Assembly (NCBI GenBank): GCA_905197685.1
Contig: CAJJZS010000006.1
Span: 85,735 to 149,734, forward strand
Source: an uncultured Oscillospiraceae bacterium
GTDB lineage: Bacteria; Bacillota; Clostridia; Oscillospirales; Ruminococcaceae
Length of the DNA stretch: 64,000 bases
Reading direction: 5' to 3'
A model generated the notes under the pieces. That model did no database searches, was not told where the DNA came from, and was given only the letters and a program-made list of their open reading frames with translations. The translations under genes were made by a program, and so were the position numbers. This document shows, piece after piece, positions 61,719 to 64,000 of the stretch. Positions within the stretch are counted from its first letter, which is position 1. The number at the start of each line of letters is the position of its first letter.

Positions 61719-63437
61719 CTACTCTTTTTTGCCGGAATAGGTTTGATAATCGGTTTCCTCTTTCACTTTTCCGTCTTCCAAAACAACGATGCGATCGGCG
61801 TCCTTTAAAAAATCAATGCGGTGAGAGATGGAAATTACCGTCAGCTCCCGCTCCTGTTTGAGCCTGAGCAGAACATTTTTAATCTCCTCTTCCCCGTCGC
61901 GGTCGATGTTTGCCGTCACCTCGTCCAACAAAATCACCTTACAGTTGCGCAGCAAGCCCTGCGCCAATCCCAGTTTTTGACGCTCTCCGCCCGAAAGCAG
62001 CAAGCCGTTTTCTCCAATATCGGTATTCAGCCCTTCCGGCAGTCGGGAAAGAAAGGCGGTCAGACCGACCTGACGCAGCGCGGCGTCCATCTCCTCGTCG
62101 GAGGCATTGGGATTTGCAAGCAGCAGGTTCTGACGAATCGTTCCCGGGAACAAAAAGGTGTCCTGCGATACCTTTGCAATCTGAGAGCGTAAAGAGGAAG
62201 CGCTGATAGAATCAATGCGTTCCCCGTCTGCGGTAATGGTTCCGCTTTGCGGCTCGTAAAAGCGCAGCAGCAAATCAAAGATTGTTGTTTTGCCCGCTCC
62301 GCTTGCTCCGACAATGCCCAACCATTCGTTGGGTCGAATCGTCAAATCCAGATGTTTTAAAATATCGCCCCGTTTCGGGTCATAAGCAAAGCTGACATCG
62401 GAAAAACGAATTTCTTTTCGGAAAGAAAACTCCCGATTGCCTGCCCGCTCCGCTTTGGGAGATTCCAAAGTTAAAATCTCAAACAGCTTGTCATACTCAC
62501 CCAACTGTTCCTTAAAGTGGTAGTTTGTGTTCATAAACTGCTTGGCAATCTCGATAAATCGACTGCTGTAATTAAGGATAATCACAAGGCTGCCCAGTGT
62601 CAGTTTACCCAACACAATCAAAAAGGCAGACAATCCGAAGGATACCCCTTTAAACACCGCGTCCGAAAAATCGTTGACCCAAATGCCGGAAAGGTTGTCG
62701 AACAACGCCACCTTGCTCCAGATTGCAACGCTTTTTTCGTTGACCTGTTTGAGCTTTTCTGCCTGCACCTTTTCCAAAACCATCGCTTTCACCGCTTTGA
62801 TTCCGCGGAAGGTATCGTTGATAATGCGGTTCATCACCGCATTGTTGGCAACAATCTCGTTCATCAGCTTCTGCACCTTGTTGGCAAAGGCGTTGCTTGG
62901 GAAATATGCGACCGGAAAATACAGCAGCAGCAACAGCGCCACGCCCCAATGCAGGGTGAGCAGATAGCCGAAAATGACAATGCCGCAGATACCGGTTGCA
63001 ATCAGCTGGGGAATATCCATCATCCAAAAGGTGATGTACTGCATCGACTCTTTGCGGCAGTGCGCGGCAAGCTCGGAGGAATTTTCTCCGTCAAAATAAG
63101 AAACCGACTGCGCCGTCAGATTCTCAAACCCGCGAATCGCCATCTTTAATCCCAACTTTCGGCAAACAATCGCCAAACCGTAACGGTAAGCGGCTGTCAG
63201 CGCCGTTGCCGCCAGCGGAATCAGACAAAACAACAGAATGTACAAAATCAGCGTTTTAATTTCCCGATTGGGAATCAGTACATCCACCGTCCTCTGCATC
63301 AAAACAGCGGGAATCAGCCCCACTAACTGAATCAGCAGAAACATCACCGCCGACAGCGCCGAATATCCCCAAAATCCGGGCATCGACTGAATAACCGACC
63401 GCCTGACCGCTTTTTCTTTTTCGTTTGCTGTACCCAC
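61719..63437 (-). CDS. ABC exporter (half-size, multidrug or peptide type)
   Basis: 572 aa, GTG start at 63437 behind AAAGGAG. Six membrane helices (about 20-280) and an NBD: Walker A GASGAGKTT, Q-loop VSQDTFLFPGT, signature LLSGGERQKLGLAQ (S-G-G-E-R), Walker B VILLDEVTANID with the catalytic Glu, and H-loop SISHRID. No neighbouring partner gene, so a homodimer is likely. Shares the type IV exporter plan with the 35-39 kb pair but is not similar in detail. Substrate unknown. Confidence 0.9.
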   Translation of the reverse strand: MGTANEKEKAVRRSVIQSMPGFWGYSALSAVMFLLIQLVGLIPAVLMQRTVDVLIPNREIKTLILYILLFCLIPLAATALTAAYRYGLAIVCRKLGLKMAIRGFENLTAQSVSYFDGENSSELAAHCRKESMQYITFWMMDIPQLIATGICGIVIFGYLLTLHWGVALLLLLYFPVAYFPSNAFANKVQKLMNEIVANNAVMNRIINDTFRGIKAVKAMVLEKVQAEKLKQVNEKSVAIWSKVALFDNLSGIWVNDFSDAVFKGVSFGLSAFLIVLGKLTLGSLVIILNYSSRFIEIAKQFMNTNYHFKEQLGEYDKLFEILTLESPKAERAGNREFSFRKEIRFSDVSFAYDPKRGDILKHLDLTIRPNEWLGIVGASGAGKTTIFDLLLRFYEPQSGTITADGERIDSISASSLRSQIAKVSQDTFLFPGTIRQNLLLANPNASDEEMDAALRQVGLTAFLSRLPEGLNTDIGENGLLLSGGERQKLGLAQGLLRNCKVILLDEVTANIDRDGEEEIKNVLLRLKQERELTVISISHRIDFLKDADRIVVLEDGKVKEETDYQTYSGKKE

Positions 63438-63479
63438 AGCATATCAGCTCCTTTCTTTGTGAATCGCCTCGATGCCACT

Positions 63480-63508
63480 ATTGTACTAAAGTTTATCTTC
63501 TCTTTCAA
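63480..63508 (-). promoter_or_regulatory. Sigma-A promoter of the ABC exporter gene
   Basis: On the minus strand TTGAAA (63503-63508), 17 bp, TACAAT (63480-63485). Confidence 0.8.
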
Positions 63509-63672
63509 TTCACAAAGCGCCTAAATTTTACCCCCTCCAGTTATAACTATCGACTGTTTTATTTCTGTTTTATTTCTGTTTTATTATATTTTATTTGTTG
63601 TATTTGTGCAATATCGTTAATGTAAAGTGATTACTTTCTTTATTTTTTCAGTTTGTTTTTACTCTCTCTAAA

Positions 63673-64000
63673 CCTTCGACGACGGGAAAAAAGGCTTCTC
63701 CGAAACATGAAAAAAGCGACCCCGTAAATGGGATCGCTTTGTGTGGCGCAGAAGGAGTCGAACGAGGAAAATTCGGAGTGCCGGGGGCACTCTGAATCCT
63801 CGTGAGTGTCCCTCTACTTTTTGCCCAAGCCTTCGGCGACGGGGAAAAAGGCTTCTCCGAAACATGAAAAAAGCGACCCCGTAAATGGGATCGCTTTGTG
63901 TGGCGCAGAAGGAGTCGAACGAGGAAAATTCGGAGTGCCGGGGGCACTCTGAATCCTCGTGAGTGTCCCTCTACTTTTTGCCCAAGCCTTCGGCGACGGG
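63673..64000 (-). repeat. 157-bp tandem repeats with tRNA 3' end fragment and terminator
   Basis: Units 63673-63829 and 63830-63986 are nearly identical, and a third begins at 63987 and runs off the window. Read on the minus strand each has a stem GAGTGCC/GGCACTC, then GTTCGACTCCTTCTGCGCCA, which looks like the last 20 nt of a tRNA (half T-arm, acceptor strand, CCA), and 4 bp later a terminator (AAAGCGATCCC, ATTTAC loop, GGGGTCGCTTTTTT). A second stem (AAGCCTT/AAGGCTT) lies between units. No full tRNA can be folded within a unit. It may be the tail of an amplified tRNA gene region continuing to the right. Confidence 0.9.

Noticed and set aside
63648..63947. 99-codon open frame across the 157-bp units
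   Set aside because: It runs through the tRNA fragment and the terminator and repeats with the unit, with no ribosome site; a product of repeat structure.
63673..64000. Complete tRNA genes in the 157-bp units
   Set aside because: Only about 20 nt of the 3' end is tRNA-like; the T-stem has no partner and there is no anticodon arm or 5' acceptor strand.

Overview
The window looks like chromosome from a spore-forming, anaerobic, low-to-mid GC Firmicute of the class Clostridia, most likely Oscillospiraceae/Ruminococcaceae-like. This rests on a SpoIVA start next to a SipL-like LysM protein behind a sigma-E-type promoter, the Bacillus/Clostridia order yabM-mazG-hup-rqcP and recJ-relA-dtd, an S-box riboswitch on metK, several radical SAM enzymes, and consensus sigma-A promoters with 17-bp spacers. 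The placement is an inference from gene content; no rRNA is present.

Layout. 1-7.6 kb: sporulation coat-assembly genes (spoIVA, sipL-like), a four-gene tRNA set (Gly, Arg, His, Gln), an Sfp-type phosphopantetheinyl transferase, a lipoprotein, a PASTA pseudokinase and a divergent Ppx/GppA-like protein. 7.7-15.9 kb: two radical SAM enzymes, a DUF1015 protein, an M18 aminopeptidase, a secreted protein with a sortase-like tail and a MazF toxin with no visible antitoxin. 15.9-25.1 kb: a lone peptide-binding lipoprotein, a membrane glycosyltransferase, a split ThrE-type exporter, a flippase, a BlaI-type repressor and a two-domain polyphosphate:AMP phosphotransferase. 25.1-35.1 kb: a peptide-use region with an M42 peptidase, a degenerate M42 partner and a six-gene oligopeptide ABC transporter operon. 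35.4-40.2 kb: a MarR-controlled heterodimeric multidrug-type ABC exporter. 40.3-45.8 kb: metK with its SAM-I riboswitch, then rqcP, a GNAT enzyme, hup, mazG and a YabM/SpoVB-like flippase. 46-48.5 kb: a MATE exporter behind a structured leader, then an array of six 171-bp tandem repeats. 48.6-63.4 kb: a housekeeping run (recJ, relA, dtd, MBL hydrolase, hemZ, nucleoside kinase-like gene, zinc-ribbon gene; pcrA, MBL hydrolase, cysteine-rich protein; ABC exporter). 63.67 kb to the end: 157-bp tandem repeats carrying a tRNA 3'-end fragment and a terminator, running past the window edge.

How it fits together. Two peptide-binding lipoproteins, an Opp transporter, and M18 and M42 aminopeptidases suggest a peptide- and amino-acid-using lifestyle, with a ThrE-type amino-acid exporter nearby.

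The strongest candidates for something new are in the Opp operon. Its OppC-like permease carries a complete seven-repeat RCC1-type beta-propeller inserted between TM1 and the permease core. Its OppF-like ATPase carries a roughly 185-residue, mostly coiled-coil insertion between Walker A and the Q-loop. Next in interest are the 171-bp array, whose units each hold a conserved 17-codon frame with mainly synonymous variation, the active/degenerate M42 pair, and the 157-bp tRNA-derived array. All calls come from reading the sequence; no database search or structure prediction was run.
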